Source: a bacterium
GTDB lineage: Bacteria > Pseudomonadota > Gammaproteobacteria > Nevskiales > OUC007
NCBI GenBank assembly: GCA_018222345.1
Contig: JAAFAL010000001.1
Location: 1-64,000 of the forward strand
DNA length: 64,000 nucleotides
Direction of reading: 5' to 3'
In this document: piece by piece, positions 1-13,592 of the stretch
Numbering within the stretch: position 1 is the stretch's first letter
How the letters are laid out: every line of letters begins with the position of its first letter
Notes under the pieces: generated by a model
What the model saw: only the letters and a program-made list of their open reading frames with translations
Database searches by the model: none
What the model was told of the DNA's origin: nothing
Position numbers and translations under genes: made by a program

Positions 1-1
1 G

Positions 2-5504
<5,503 letters not shown>

Positions 5505-5516
5505 CCGCGGCAACTG

Positions 5517-5535
5517 GCGCGCGGCTGCCGCGCGC
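5517..5535. terminator. Perfect GC hairpin between convergent genes
   Basis: A 9-bp perfect inverted repeat, GCGCGCGGC-T-GCCGCGCGC, lies between the stops of gltD and the convergent lipoprotein gene. It is placed where a bidirectional terminator would be expected. Neither side has a clear T-run, so a classical intrinsic terminator is only possible. Confidence 0.35.
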
Positions 5536-5548
5536 TTGCCTTCTCCAA

Positions 5549-8500
5549 TCAGTTCGGGTCGAGCGTCACCTCGAAGTGGATATCCAGCGATCCGTTGTAG
5601 TCACCGGGTGCTGGCTCTTGCGGCGGGAACGGTATTTCGGTGGCTTCGAAGGTTTGCTTGCCAAGGAAGTTCCCGGTGCCGCTCAAGTTGCCCAGGATGG
5701 AAATGACGATCAGGTCTTGGTCATTTTGCGGCGCGTCAAGCGTGAAGCGTTCGTCGATAAACACCAACTCGTTGGGCTCGGTGCAGGTCACCTCGAACAG
5801 TTGTGGCGAGCGAAACTGACCGCTATCAGGATCGCGAATCTTCGTGCCGTCTTCTTCGTTGGGCTCAAATGGTGTTGTGCCATCGGTAAAGCGTTGTACG
5901 GTCGCTGTGATCGGCAGGATGGAAATTCCGCCAGCCAAGCCTGAGCATTCCAACGACCCGTGCATGCGATAGGTCGCCTCTTCGGCGAGATCGAGGTAGT
6001 ACAAGCCATCGACACCAGCGGCTGCCTGTCCACCCTCGCAAACAACATTGCCATTTGTGTGGCGCTCACAGCGGCCTGTGAAGTCAACATCGACATCCAG
6101 CGCCAGGGTGTCATCGGTGGTCGCGGTGTAGCTAATCGACCCGTCTGCTGATGCCGCCAAGGACACACTCGAACAACTGTCGTCAGCAGGATCACTGGTA
6201 CCCTGATCATCGGATTGCTGATCCGTCACCGAGCTGACGAACGCCGCCTGAATACTCTCCATACGGTCAAACCACAGCGCGCGCTGCGGCGGAATATCAG
6301 GCGGTGATGGCAGGTCGCTGTCACCAGCTCGCAATTCCTCGATTTGGTTGTCGCCAGGATCGCTCCTGTCACCACAGACCTCGCTCGCCTCGCGTTGCGT
6401 GCCACTTGCGGGGACGGAAATTGCTGCAATAGGCACCCACTGCTTGCGTGTACAGCGATCCGAAACCGTCAAGGTCACGGTATCGCTGACCTCGTCATCC
6501 TCAGTGGACGTGACCGTCACTTCCAGTGGACCGAGAGCGGATGGCGCGGTGATGGTGGTTGCCAGCTCGTCATCAGCCGAAAAATTGGCTGCCGGTTCGG
6601 CCGACCACATCACGCCTTGATTGCCAGGTTGAAATCCGACGATCTCGGCCGTCAGGTCCAAGGTCTGGCCCGGCAGCAAGCAGGCCCCGCGCGGCTCAAT
6701 TGTCAGCTCGCCCTTGGTATCAAATTCGACGATTTCGATACGCATTGGCGTGCCTTGCGGCAAGGTTCGATGTTGCGCAACAAACCGCACAAACGCCGGG
6801 TAGCGCTCGCGTTGCGCGGGCGTTTGAAACGTGACCTCGTAGAAATCTCCGTTGGCTCGCTGGCTGGTGATCGTGCCGAAACCCTCGAACGCCTCTGCAA
6901 CGAAATCAGCCTTGTCAGTCGTTGCGTTGATGGCAGTCGCACTGATCATTTCAACTGATCCCGGCTCGTCAACGAAGACCTTGCTGCGCGACAGCGATAT
7001 CTGGATCGGATCGGACACGATGGTGAAGTCTTCGAACTTGATCGCCGTCGGCGGAAACTCATCTGTATTGAGTGACACGCGCAACTCGCTGGCACCAATG
7101 TCGATGCCGCGATACAGCCGATGATTGACGCGTTCGAACGTGCTGCCCCTGATCTCCGATGTCGTCCACTGTTCATCGTTGACGATAATGGGGCCGTAGC
7201 GTGGTGCCGCGATGCGGAAGCAGGAATCTTGCGTCGCTGCGTCCAGTGTGTCACTGATTGCCTGCGGCGCAACGACACCTGCGAGGGTCACCGACGCCCC
7301 AATGGGGCCTGGCACCAAGCCCAGCGCGGTAATCAAGCCCTCCAGCGTGGTCTTGGCCAGGTTGAAGCTCTCACCTTCAGCATTCACCGTTGCGTTCTCC
7401 CAGCGCAGCGGCATCGCCGGGTCGCGGTCTTCCACCCACAGCGTCTGCGCCTGCACCGAAAAGTCGGTAATCCTGCGCGGCTCAAGCGCTTGTTCGGCCT
7501 GTTGCACGGTCTTGATGGCAAACACGCCGACTCCGGCGAAACCCGATGCGCTGCCGCCCAATGGTGATACCAGTGAATTCGCACCGAGGAAACGGCTGGC
7601 GCGGTCGGGGTTGAAGTTCGACCCATTGTTGCCGCTGGCAACGGCTTTCATTCTGGCCGACAGGTCTGCGGCGCTCGCAATCGACAACTTCTTGGCGTCA
7701 AACTCCAGCCCCTGGCAAGCACCGGCCTTGTCGAAGCGCAAGCGGCGGCGTTGCTTGCCTGCGGGGCTCGCCTGCTCCTGAACGCCAGCGGGCCGCATGG
7801 ACAGCGCCGCAGTGCGGGCTTGGAGTTCTTCCAAGATGCCGCTGGCCGCCAGAACACGCGCCAGTGCCTCGTTGCCGCGGGCCTCGCGCGCGAACTGCAA
7901 CAATGACCCCGGCCGGTCGGCGCGCGAATACTGCAACGCCAACCACGCCGCCAGGTCGGCCGGCTCGACATCGTCCAAAGCCATCGCCATCAGCGCGTCC
8001 GGGTCGTAGCCGATGGTCGTCAGTGTGGCCTCGACATACTCGACAACATTCTCCTGCACCGTGGCAATCAGGCCCGGATCGGCATCGGGCAAGGGATTGA
8101 TCGTGAACGCCAGATCGGGACACCGCGCCGCGCCGTCGCCGACCTCGAGGCGTACGGTGCCACCTTCGAGGTCGCCGGTTGGATGCATCGGCACCGTAAA
8201 ACTGAAGCCGCTCGCAGTCAGGTCATGCACAAACAACGGGGCCGCAAGCGTGTCGCTGCCCTGCTCCGCCAGCACCCGTATGCTCGGCTCTCCGAGCGCG
8301 CCCGGCAGGCCGGTGACGGCAACCACCTCGCCTGGCATGGCCGCCGCCTCGCTGAGGCTCAAACTACAGTCCACCGGCTGACCCAAAGGCCGGCTCAAAA
8401 AAGCGGCCAATTCGGGAGCATCGGCCACACCCACTGCGTCAGGTGCGAGCACAGGGCCAGAGTCATCGGTCGCATTACCGTCCGCAGCACTGGACACGTC

Positions 8501-8590
8501 GGTCGCGTCAATATCATCAGCGCCCGCGCAGGCGGTCAGCGCGAACACGCCAGCGAGCAAGACGTGACGAAGGGGAAGATGCTTTGCCAT
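5549..8590 (-). CDS. Large lipoprotein of unknown function with Ig-like (BIG2-type) regions
   Basis: I do not recognise a specific family for this 1013-residue protein. The ATG at 8590 gives a signal peptide ending in the lipobox LTAC, with lipidated Cys at residue 21. A TTG 48 bases upstream would bury that signal, so I rejected it. The N-terminal third has IPT/Ig-like character (GEVVAVTGLPGALGEPSIRV), and an acidic low-complexity stretch follows the Cys. Around residues 660-720 the segment LLPGQTLDLTAEI...VMWSAEP...ITAPSALGPLEVTVTS looks like a bacterial Ig-like (BIG2) domain. Several isolated cysteines in the C-terminal half could form disulfides. It is probably anchored in the outer membrane. 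It converges on gltD and is divergent from pyrF. The function is unknown. Confidence 0.8.
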   Translation of the reverse strand: MAKHLPLRHVLLAGVFALTACAGADDIDATDVSSAADGNATDDSGPVLAPDAVGVADAPELAAFLSRPLGQPVDCSLSLSEAAAMPGEVVAVTGLPGALGEPSIRVLAEQGSDTLAAPLFVHDLTASGFSFTVPMHPTGDLEGGTVRLEVGDGAARCPDLAFTINPLPDADPGLIATVQENVVEYVEATLTTIGYDPDALMAMALDDVEPADLAAWLALQYSRADRPGSLLQFAREARGNEALARVLAASGILEELQARTAALSMRPAGVQEQASPAGKQRRRLRFDKAGACQGLEFDAKKLSIASAADLSARMKAVASGNNGSNFNPDRASRFLGANSLVSPLGGSASGFAGVGVFAIKTVQQAEQALEPRRITDFSVQAQTLWVEDRDPAMPLRWENATVNAEGESFNLAKTTLEGLITALGLVPGPIGASVTLAGVVAPQAISDTLDAATQDSCFRIAAPRYGPIIVNDEQWTTSEIRGSTFERVNHRLYRGIDIGASELRVSLNTDEFPPTAIKFEDFTIVSDPIQISLSRSKVFVDEPGSVEMISATAINATTDKADFVAEAFEGFGTITSQRANGDFYEVTFQTPAQRERYPAFVRFVAQHRTLPQGTPMRIEIVEFDTKGELTIEPRGACLLPGQTLDLTAEIVGFQPGNQGVMWSAEPAANFSADDELATTITAPSALGPLEVTVTSTEDDEVSDTVTLTVSDRCTRKQWVPIAAISVPASGTQREASEVCGDRSDPGDNQIEELRAGDSDLPSPPDIPPQRALWFDRMESIQAAFVSSVTDQQSDDQGTSDPADDSCSSVSLAASADGSISYTATTDDTLALDVDVDFTGRCERHTNGNVVCEGGQAAAGVDGLYYLDLAEEATYRMHGSLECSGLAGGISILPITATVQRFTDGTTPFEPNEEDGTKIRDPDSGQFRSPQLFEVTCTEPNELVFIDERFTLDAPQNDQDLIVISILGNLSGTGNFLGKQTFEATEIPFPPQEPAPGDYNGSLDIHFEVTLDPN

Positions 8591-8731
8591 GAAGTATTCC
8601 GGTGTCGTGGCTTTCGGCAGCATCGCCAAAGCCTTCAATACTGCATACGCAATTCATGTCAAAAGTGGACACCGGCCGAGCTATGCACGCATCCGTTACA
8701 CTCCGCGCGCTGCGCACTGACGGGAGCCCGC

Positions 8732-9445
8732 ATGACCACGAACAACAATCCGCCAAACCATGACGCACTGATCGTCGCGCTGGATGTGCCGACCGCCAAG
8801 GAAGCGAAAGCGTTAGTCGAGCAAATTGGCGACGCTGCCAGCTTCTACAAGATCGGGCTGGAGCTGGCGATGACGCCAGATTACTTCGCACTATTGGACT
8901 GGTTAGTGGCACAGGACAAGCGTGTGTTCTGCGACATCAAGCTGCACGACATTCCCGCTACGGTGGGCCGTGCGGTGGCGCGTTTGGGCAACTCTGGTGC
9001 GAGCTTGCTGACTATCCACGCCGGACAAGCTGCCATGTTGGAAGCTGCTGCCAAGGCGCGCGCGGGCGACCTGCGCTTGCTGGTTGTCACACTGCTGACC
9101 AGCATCAATCAGCAAGACCTCATGGATATGGGCGTCGCTCGGACGCCACTGGATCAAGTCATCGCCAATGCCGAAATGGCCGAAACCGCGGGCATTGACG
9201 GCGTGGTGTGCTCCGGTCACGAACTACCGATGCTGCGCGAAGAATACGGCGACGAATTGCTGACGGTCGTGCCTGGCATTCGCCCCGCAGGTGTCGATGC
9301 CGGCGATCAGCAGCGCGTGATGACGCCTGGGCAGGCGATCGCCGCGGGTGCAAACCACATTGTGGTCGGCCGCGCCATCCGCGACGCCCCTGACCCGGCA
9401 GCCGCCGCGGCGGCAATTCAGGACGAAATTGCTGCTGCAATTTAG
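8732..9445 (+). CDS. pyrF: Orotidine 5'-phosphate decarboxylase
   Basis: PyrF decarboxylates OMP to UMP, the last step of de novo pyrimidine synthesis. The 237-residue product has the family's catalytic signature DIKLHDIP (the Asp-x-Lys-x-x-Asp set), the N-terminal LIVALDVP strand, and the C-terminal phosphate-binding GIRP...VGRAI segments. The start is the ATG at 8732, preceded by GGGAG five bases upstream. The open frame extends further upstream without family similarity, so I rejected longer starts. hemE follows after about 10 bases, suggesting cotranscription. Confidence 0.97.
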   Translation: MTTNNNPPNHDALIVALDVPTAKEAKALVEQIGDAASFYKIGLELAMTPDYFALLDWLVAQDKRVFCDIKLHDIPATVGRAVARLGNSGASLLTIHAGQAAMLEAAAKARAGDLRLLVVTLLTSINQQDLMDMGVARTPLDQVIANAEMAETAGIDGVVCSGHELPMLREEYGDELLTVVPGIRPAGVDAGDQQRVMTPGQAIAAGANHIVVGRAIRDAPDPAAAAAAIQDEIAAAI

Positions 9446-9454
9446 AATGTGCTG

Positions 9455-10510
9455 ATGGAACCCCAACACCGCTTCTTGCGGGCGCTGCAGCGCCTGCCCG
9501 TTGACCGCACGCCGATCTGGATCATGCGCCAGGCCGGGCGCTACCTGCCCGAGTATCGCGCCACGCGCGAGCGCGCCGGCAGCTTCCTGACGCTGTGCAA
9601 AACGCCTGAACTCGCTTGCGAGGTGACGCTGCAACCGCTGGATCGTTTCGATCTCGATGCGGCGATTCTGTTCTCGGACATCCTCACCATCCCCGACGCC
9701 ATGGGCCTGGGGCTGGAGTTGGTCGAAAAACAGGGGCCGGTGTTTGCGCGCACCGTGCGCAGCAAAGCCGAGGTCGATGCACTGCCGATTCCTGACCCGG
9801 CCAGCGATCTGCGTTACGTCACCGATGCGGTGTCTTTGATTCGTCGCGAGTTGCATGACCGCGTGCCGCTAATCGGCTTCGCCGGCAGCCCGTGGACGCT
9901 GGCCTGCTACATGATCGAAGGCCGCGGCTCGAAGGACTTTGCCAGCGCCAAAGCCATGGCCTACGGCGAACCTGCCGCCATGCAGGCGCTAATGGACAAA
10001 CTGGTTACCGCAACCACCGCCTACCTGAACGCACAAATCGAGGCGGGTGCACAGGCCGTGCAAATCTTCGATACCTGGGGCGGAAACCTGACCACCGACG
10101 GCTACAAGCGCTGGTCACTGGAGCCCATGCAACGCATCGTCGATGGGCTTATCCGCGAACATGATGGCGTAAAGATTCCCGTCATTTTGTTCACCAAAGG
10201 CGCAGGCAACTGGCTGGAACTCATCGCCGACACCGGCTGCGATGCCATGGGCCTGGACTGGACCATCGACCCCGCGATGGCCCGCCGGCGCATTGGCGAC
10301 CGCGTGGCGCTACAAGGCAACCTCGACCCCGGCATTCTCACCGCACCAGCCGAAGTCGTCTGCGACGAAGCCCGGCGCGTACTCGACGCCTTCGGCCCCG
10401 AACCCGGCCACGTATTCAATCTGGGCCACGGCATCACGCCGCAGATCAATCCTGAAACCGTGGGCGCGCTGGTCGAAGCCGTGCACGCGCACCGCGGACC
10501 AGCGGGCTAG
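9455..10510 (+). CDS. hemE: Uroporphyrinogen decarboxylase
   Basis: HemE converts uroporphyrinogen III to coproporphyrinogen III in heme synthesis. The product is 351 residues from the ATG at 9455; a GTG two codons earlier (9449) is also possible. Family signatures are present: [11 protein letters not shown] near the N-terminus, [16 protein letters not shown] in the middle, FDTWGG, and the C-terminal GNLDPG...FNLGHGITP. It is the second gene after pyrF with almost no spacer, so the two are probably on one transcript. Confidence 0.97.
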   Translation: MEPQHRFLRALQRLPVDRTPIWIMRQAGRYLPEYRATRERAGSFLTLCKTPELACEVTLQPLDRFDLDAAILFSDILTIPDAMGLGLELVEKQGPVFARTVRSKAEVDALPIPDPASDLRYVTDAVSLIRRELHDRVPLIGFAGSPWTLACYMIEGRGSKDFASAKAMAYGEPAAMQALMDKLVTATTAYLNAQIEAGAQAVQIFDTWGGNLTTDGYKRWSLEPMQRIVDGLIREHDGVKIPVILFTKGAGNWLELIADTGCDAMGLDWTIDPAMARRRIGDRVALQGNLDPGILTAPAEVVCDEARRVLDAFGPEPGHVFNLGHGITPQINPETVGALVEAVHAHRGPAG

Positions 10511-10522
10511 TCCGTATATAGG

Positions 10523-11872
10523 TTAGATTCCCGGCAGGCCCGGCAATGGCAGTTCCGGGATACTCGGGATGCCCGGGCCAGGATCGGGTTCTGGCTCCTC
10601 AGCCGGCGGCGGCGCATCTTGCCCAAAGTCGTCCGAGACGACGTGTTGGTCTAGGCCCACCGCCAGCAGGTCAGCGTCTGCTGCATCGACCATGTTGGTG
10701 AAGGCGTCGTAGCCTTGTGCCGCGACGAAGTCGGTTGGCACCACAACCGCAGCGTCCTGATCGCCACCACGATTCGTGCCCGCCTCGTAACCGGACGGCA
10801 ACTCCGGCAAGGTCAGGCTTCGCCGGTCTGGCGGCAAGCGAAACGACCAGGCTGAAACCGCGTCTGTATCGGGGTCGATTACAACGCGGGCAAAACTGAA
10901 ACCATCGAACGCTGCAACGCCATCAATGCTCCAGGTGTATCGCGTTGTGTCGGGGTCATAGACCAAGTCAGCGGCGGTAAAGTCGGCGAAATTGATTGAC
11001 AGGTTCGACGACGGCGCTGCGGTGTCACGCACCCAAACACGAAACGACAGCGGCGCGTCATCGTCGGGGTTGGTGATGGCCAGCGTGACGTAGCGATCCG
11101 CCGGGAAAGCCTGCATGGATCGGTAACTGCTGCCGGATGCACCGTCACCCGTGGATGCGCCAAGAAACAAGGGCACCTCGCCCCGCAAGCCAACTTGCAG
11201 AAAGCTCGTATCTTGCGGCGCATTGCTACTCCACGGCACATCGGCCGCTTGGCGATCCATGGTGCCGGTGTAGTTGGCGCCGTCTGCAAATGCCTGATCT
11301 GTCAGGAATCCGTACTGGTTGAGCCGGCCGTCGGCATCCACGGTAAAGGCGAGCAAGTTCAAGCTGTTGTCCGCTGCGAGGTCAGCGCTGCTGACTGCGA
11401 CAGATTGAAAATTTGCCTGGCCATCGCTCAAGTCGGAATCTTCGGCGCCTACAGGCAACAAACCCGCTTGCTCGTCGTTGGTTTGCACCGAGAAATTGGC
11501 GCTGATCGTCCCACGCTGCGTTGGGGCGGGCTCTTCAGCACCGAATACGATTCTGCGATTGCCGGCCTGCACTGCCACATGCGTGATCAGTTCCAGCAAA
11601 TCGCCATCCATCTGGCCGGCGGTAATTGTTACGCGCGAACGCCCGACGTTGCCGAAGTCTGCTACGCCGCTGGCGTCTGTAGTTTCGATACGCTCAACTG
11701 CCAACTCATCAGCGCCGTGCAACACCACATCAATGTTGGACAAGGCCGCGCCATTGCTGTCAACAACTTGCACTTGCAAGCTTGTCGAACCAACGGTCAC
11801 GCTGCCAACGTCGTCACCATCAGAGCACGCAACTAGCGCCGCCGCCACCCAGAGAACTGCTAACTTTTTCAT
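10523..11872 (-). CDS. Lipoprotein of unknown function with N-terminal Ig/carboxypeptidase-regulatory-like domain
   Basis: This is a 449-residue predicted lipoprotein. The ATG at 11872 opens a short signal peptide ending in LVAC with Cys at residue 16; a GTG 24 bases further up is less likely. Residues about 28-85 (VQVVDSNGAALSNIDVVLHG...TDASGVADFGNVGRSRVTI) resemble a carboxypeptidase-regulatory or Ig-like fold. The remainder is Asp-rich and unassigned, and the C-terminus is rich in Pro and Gly. It converges on hemE with a 12-base gap. The layout is like that of the larger lipoprotein gene on the other side of pyrF-hemE, but I see no sequence similarity between the two. No function can be given. 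Confidence 0.75.
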   Translation of the reverse strand: MKKLAVLWVAAALVACSDGDDVGSVTVGSTSLQVQVVDSNGAALSNIDVVLHGADELAVERIETTDASGVADFGNVGRSRVTITAGQMDGDLLELITHVAVQAGNRRIVFGAEEPAPTQRGTISANFSVQTNDEQAGLLPVGAEDSDLSDGQANFQSVAVSSADLAADNSLNLLAFTVDADGRLNQYGFLTDQAFADGANYTGTMDRQAADVPWSSNAPQDTSFLQVGLRGEVPLFLGASTGDGASGSSYRSMQAFPADRYVTLAITNPDDDAPLSFRVWVRDTAAPSSNLSINFADFTAADLVYDPDTTRYTWSIDGVAAFDGFSFARVVIDPDTDAVSAWSFRLPPDRRSLTLPELPSGYEAGTNRGGDQDAAVVVPTDFVAAQGYDAFTNMVDAADADLLAVGLDQHVVSDDFGQDAPPPAEEPEPDPGPGIPSIPELPLPGLPGI

Positions 11873-11972
11873 TATGCTTAGTTGTTTTTCTGACACTAAA
11901 TTTTCACTCGACTAACGAGTGACTGCAAGTGCCTTTAGTCGGCGCGTCGTGGTCGCCGGGGCCGGTTTTGCA

Positions 11973-13469
11973 CTAGTCGCTAGGCTTGGCCTGCCCGCCG
12001 CGGGCGCGTGGCGGAATCTTCTCGAAGCCGGGCCGGTTGCGCAGTACAAAGCCGAGCAGAAAACGCATCAGCTTGCCGTAGGGTGGCCGCATGTAGCGGG
12101 TCAGCGAAAAGCGGCTTTGGAAGAACACGGCCTTTTTCTTCGAGAAGGTCTCGAAGCCGTCGATGCCGTGATACGCGCCCATGCCCGAGTCGCCTACGCC
12201 GCCGAACGGCAGGTTGTTTTGCGGCAGGTGGTAAATGCAGCCATTGACCGTGACCCCGCCTGAAATGGTGCCGTACAACACCTTGCGGCGCGAAGCGCGG
12301 TCGTTGGCAAAGTAGTACAGCGCCAGCGGCCGTGGCCGCGCGTTGATGTAGGCAATCGCCTCGTCGAGGCTGCGGTAGCCCACCACGGGCAGGATGGGGC
12401 CGAAGATTTCCTCGGTCAGGGCCACGGAATCCGCCGGGCAGTCATGCACGATGGTCGGCGGGAAGGCGCCGTTGTCGGCATTGCAATCCTCACCCGCCGG
12501 GTTGCATTGCAGCACCTGCCCGCCGCCGTCGCGCACTTCGTCGGTGATGACCTGCAGGCGCTTGTAGTGATCAGCACTGAGTATGCGCGTGTAATCGGGG
12601 TTGTCGGCCAGGCTGGGGTACAACTTGGCGGCGAAGGCGCCAGCGGCGTCAATGAACGCCTGCTTCTTGGCCTGTGGCACCAAGGCGTAGTCCGGCGCCA
12701 CGCAGGTCTGGCCGGCGTTGGACAGTTTGGCGTGGGTGATTTTGCGCGCCGCGGAGGCAACGTCGTAATCGTCACCCACCAGCGCAGGCGACTTGCCGCC
12801 CAGTTCCAGCGTCACCGGCGTCAGATGCTCCGAGGCATTGCGCATGATGATCTTGCCCACGCGGGTGGAGCCGGTAAAAAACAGGTGGTCGAAGGGCAGC
12901 GTCGAAAACGCCTGCGACACTTCCAAGCCGCCGGTATGCACGCTCACGTAATCGTCAGTGAAGCAATTAGCCAACACGCGCTTCATCAACTCGGCCGAGA
13001 CCGGTGCCAACTCCGACGGCCGCACCATGACGTGGTTGCCGGCCGACATCGCCCCCACCAGCGGCGACAGCGTCAGCAACAATTGATAATTCCAGGCGCC
13101 CATCACGCCCACCACGCCCAGCGGCTGATAGATGAACCGCGCCGAACTGGGCAGAAACTGCCAGTTGGGCATCACGTGGTGCGGTTTCATCCACTTGCGC
13201 AGGTGGCGCTTGGTGTGGCGGATCTCGTCGATGAGCACGAAGATCTCCAACAGCAGCGTTTCTTCCACGCTGCGGCCGCCAAAATCAGTATTCAGTGCTT
13301 CGCAAAAATCGTGGCGATGGGTGTAAAGCGCGTCGGCCAGGGTGTCCAGGCGCTGCAGCCGCTCGGGCCGCGACAGCGGCACCGGCCGTGCCTCGAACGC
13401 TGCGCGTTGGCGGGCTAATTGTTCAGTCAGGCCGTCGCGTGCCTGATCGATTGCGTTGTGTTCTGCCAT
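11973..13469 (-). CDS. Aldehyde dehydrogenase, coniferyl aldehyde dehydrogenase-like
   Basis: This NAD(P)-dependent aldehyde dehydrogenase of 498 residues most resembles the coniferyl aldehyde dehydrogenase (CalB) group, which oxidises lignin-derived or hydrophobic aldehydes to acids. The catalytic Cys is in NAGQTCVAPDY, the general-base Glu in TLELGGKSP, and the Rossmann element in FTGSTRVGKII. The C-terminus carries a hydrophobic, basic tail (RFLLGFVLRNR), common in long-chain or class-3 enzymes. The ATG at 13469 has a strong GGGGAGGGG ribosome site, so I preferred it to an in-frame start 51 bases upstream. It is a single gene, divergent from ileS. The substrate is inferred and could be another aldehyde. 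Confidence 0.9.
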   Translation of the reverse strand: MAEHNAIDQARDGLTEQLARQRAAFEARPVPLSRPERLQRLDTLADALYTHRHDFCEALNTDFGGRSVEETLLLEIFVLIDEIRHTKRHLRKWMKPHHVMPNWQFLPSSARFIYQPLGVVGVMGAWNYQLLLTLSPLVGAMSAGNHVMVRPSELAPVSAELMKRVLANCFTDDYVSVHTGGLEVSQAFSTLPFDHLFFTGSTRVGKIIMRNASEHLTPVTLELGGKSPALVGDDYDVASAARKITHAKLSNAGQTCVAPDYALVPQAKKQAFIDAAGAFAAKLYPSLADNPDYTRILSADHYKRLQVITDEVRDGGGQVLQCNPAGEDCNADNGAFPPTIVHDCPADSVALTEEIFGPILPVVGYRSLDEAIAYINARPRPLALYYFANDRASRRKVLYGTISGGVTVNGCIYHLPQNNLPFGGVGDSGMGAYHGIDGFETFSKKKAVFFQSRFSLTRYMRPPYGKLMRFLLGFVLRNRPGFEKIPPRARGGQAKPSD

Positions 13470-13592
13470 GTCATCCCCTCCCCTTGCTCGCAGTCTCACC
13501 CTTGCCGCCCTGCTGCGCAAACCGTCGGCCGCGCTCCGTGTCTGCTCGGTCGCTATAATCGCCGGCTTCCCCGCCCCCGCTTAGCTGCCAAC

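Noticed and set aside
12444-13418. 324-codon plus-strand open frame opposite the aldehyde dehydrogenase
   Set aside because: Shadow frame; composition is biased and it has no ribosome site or family match.
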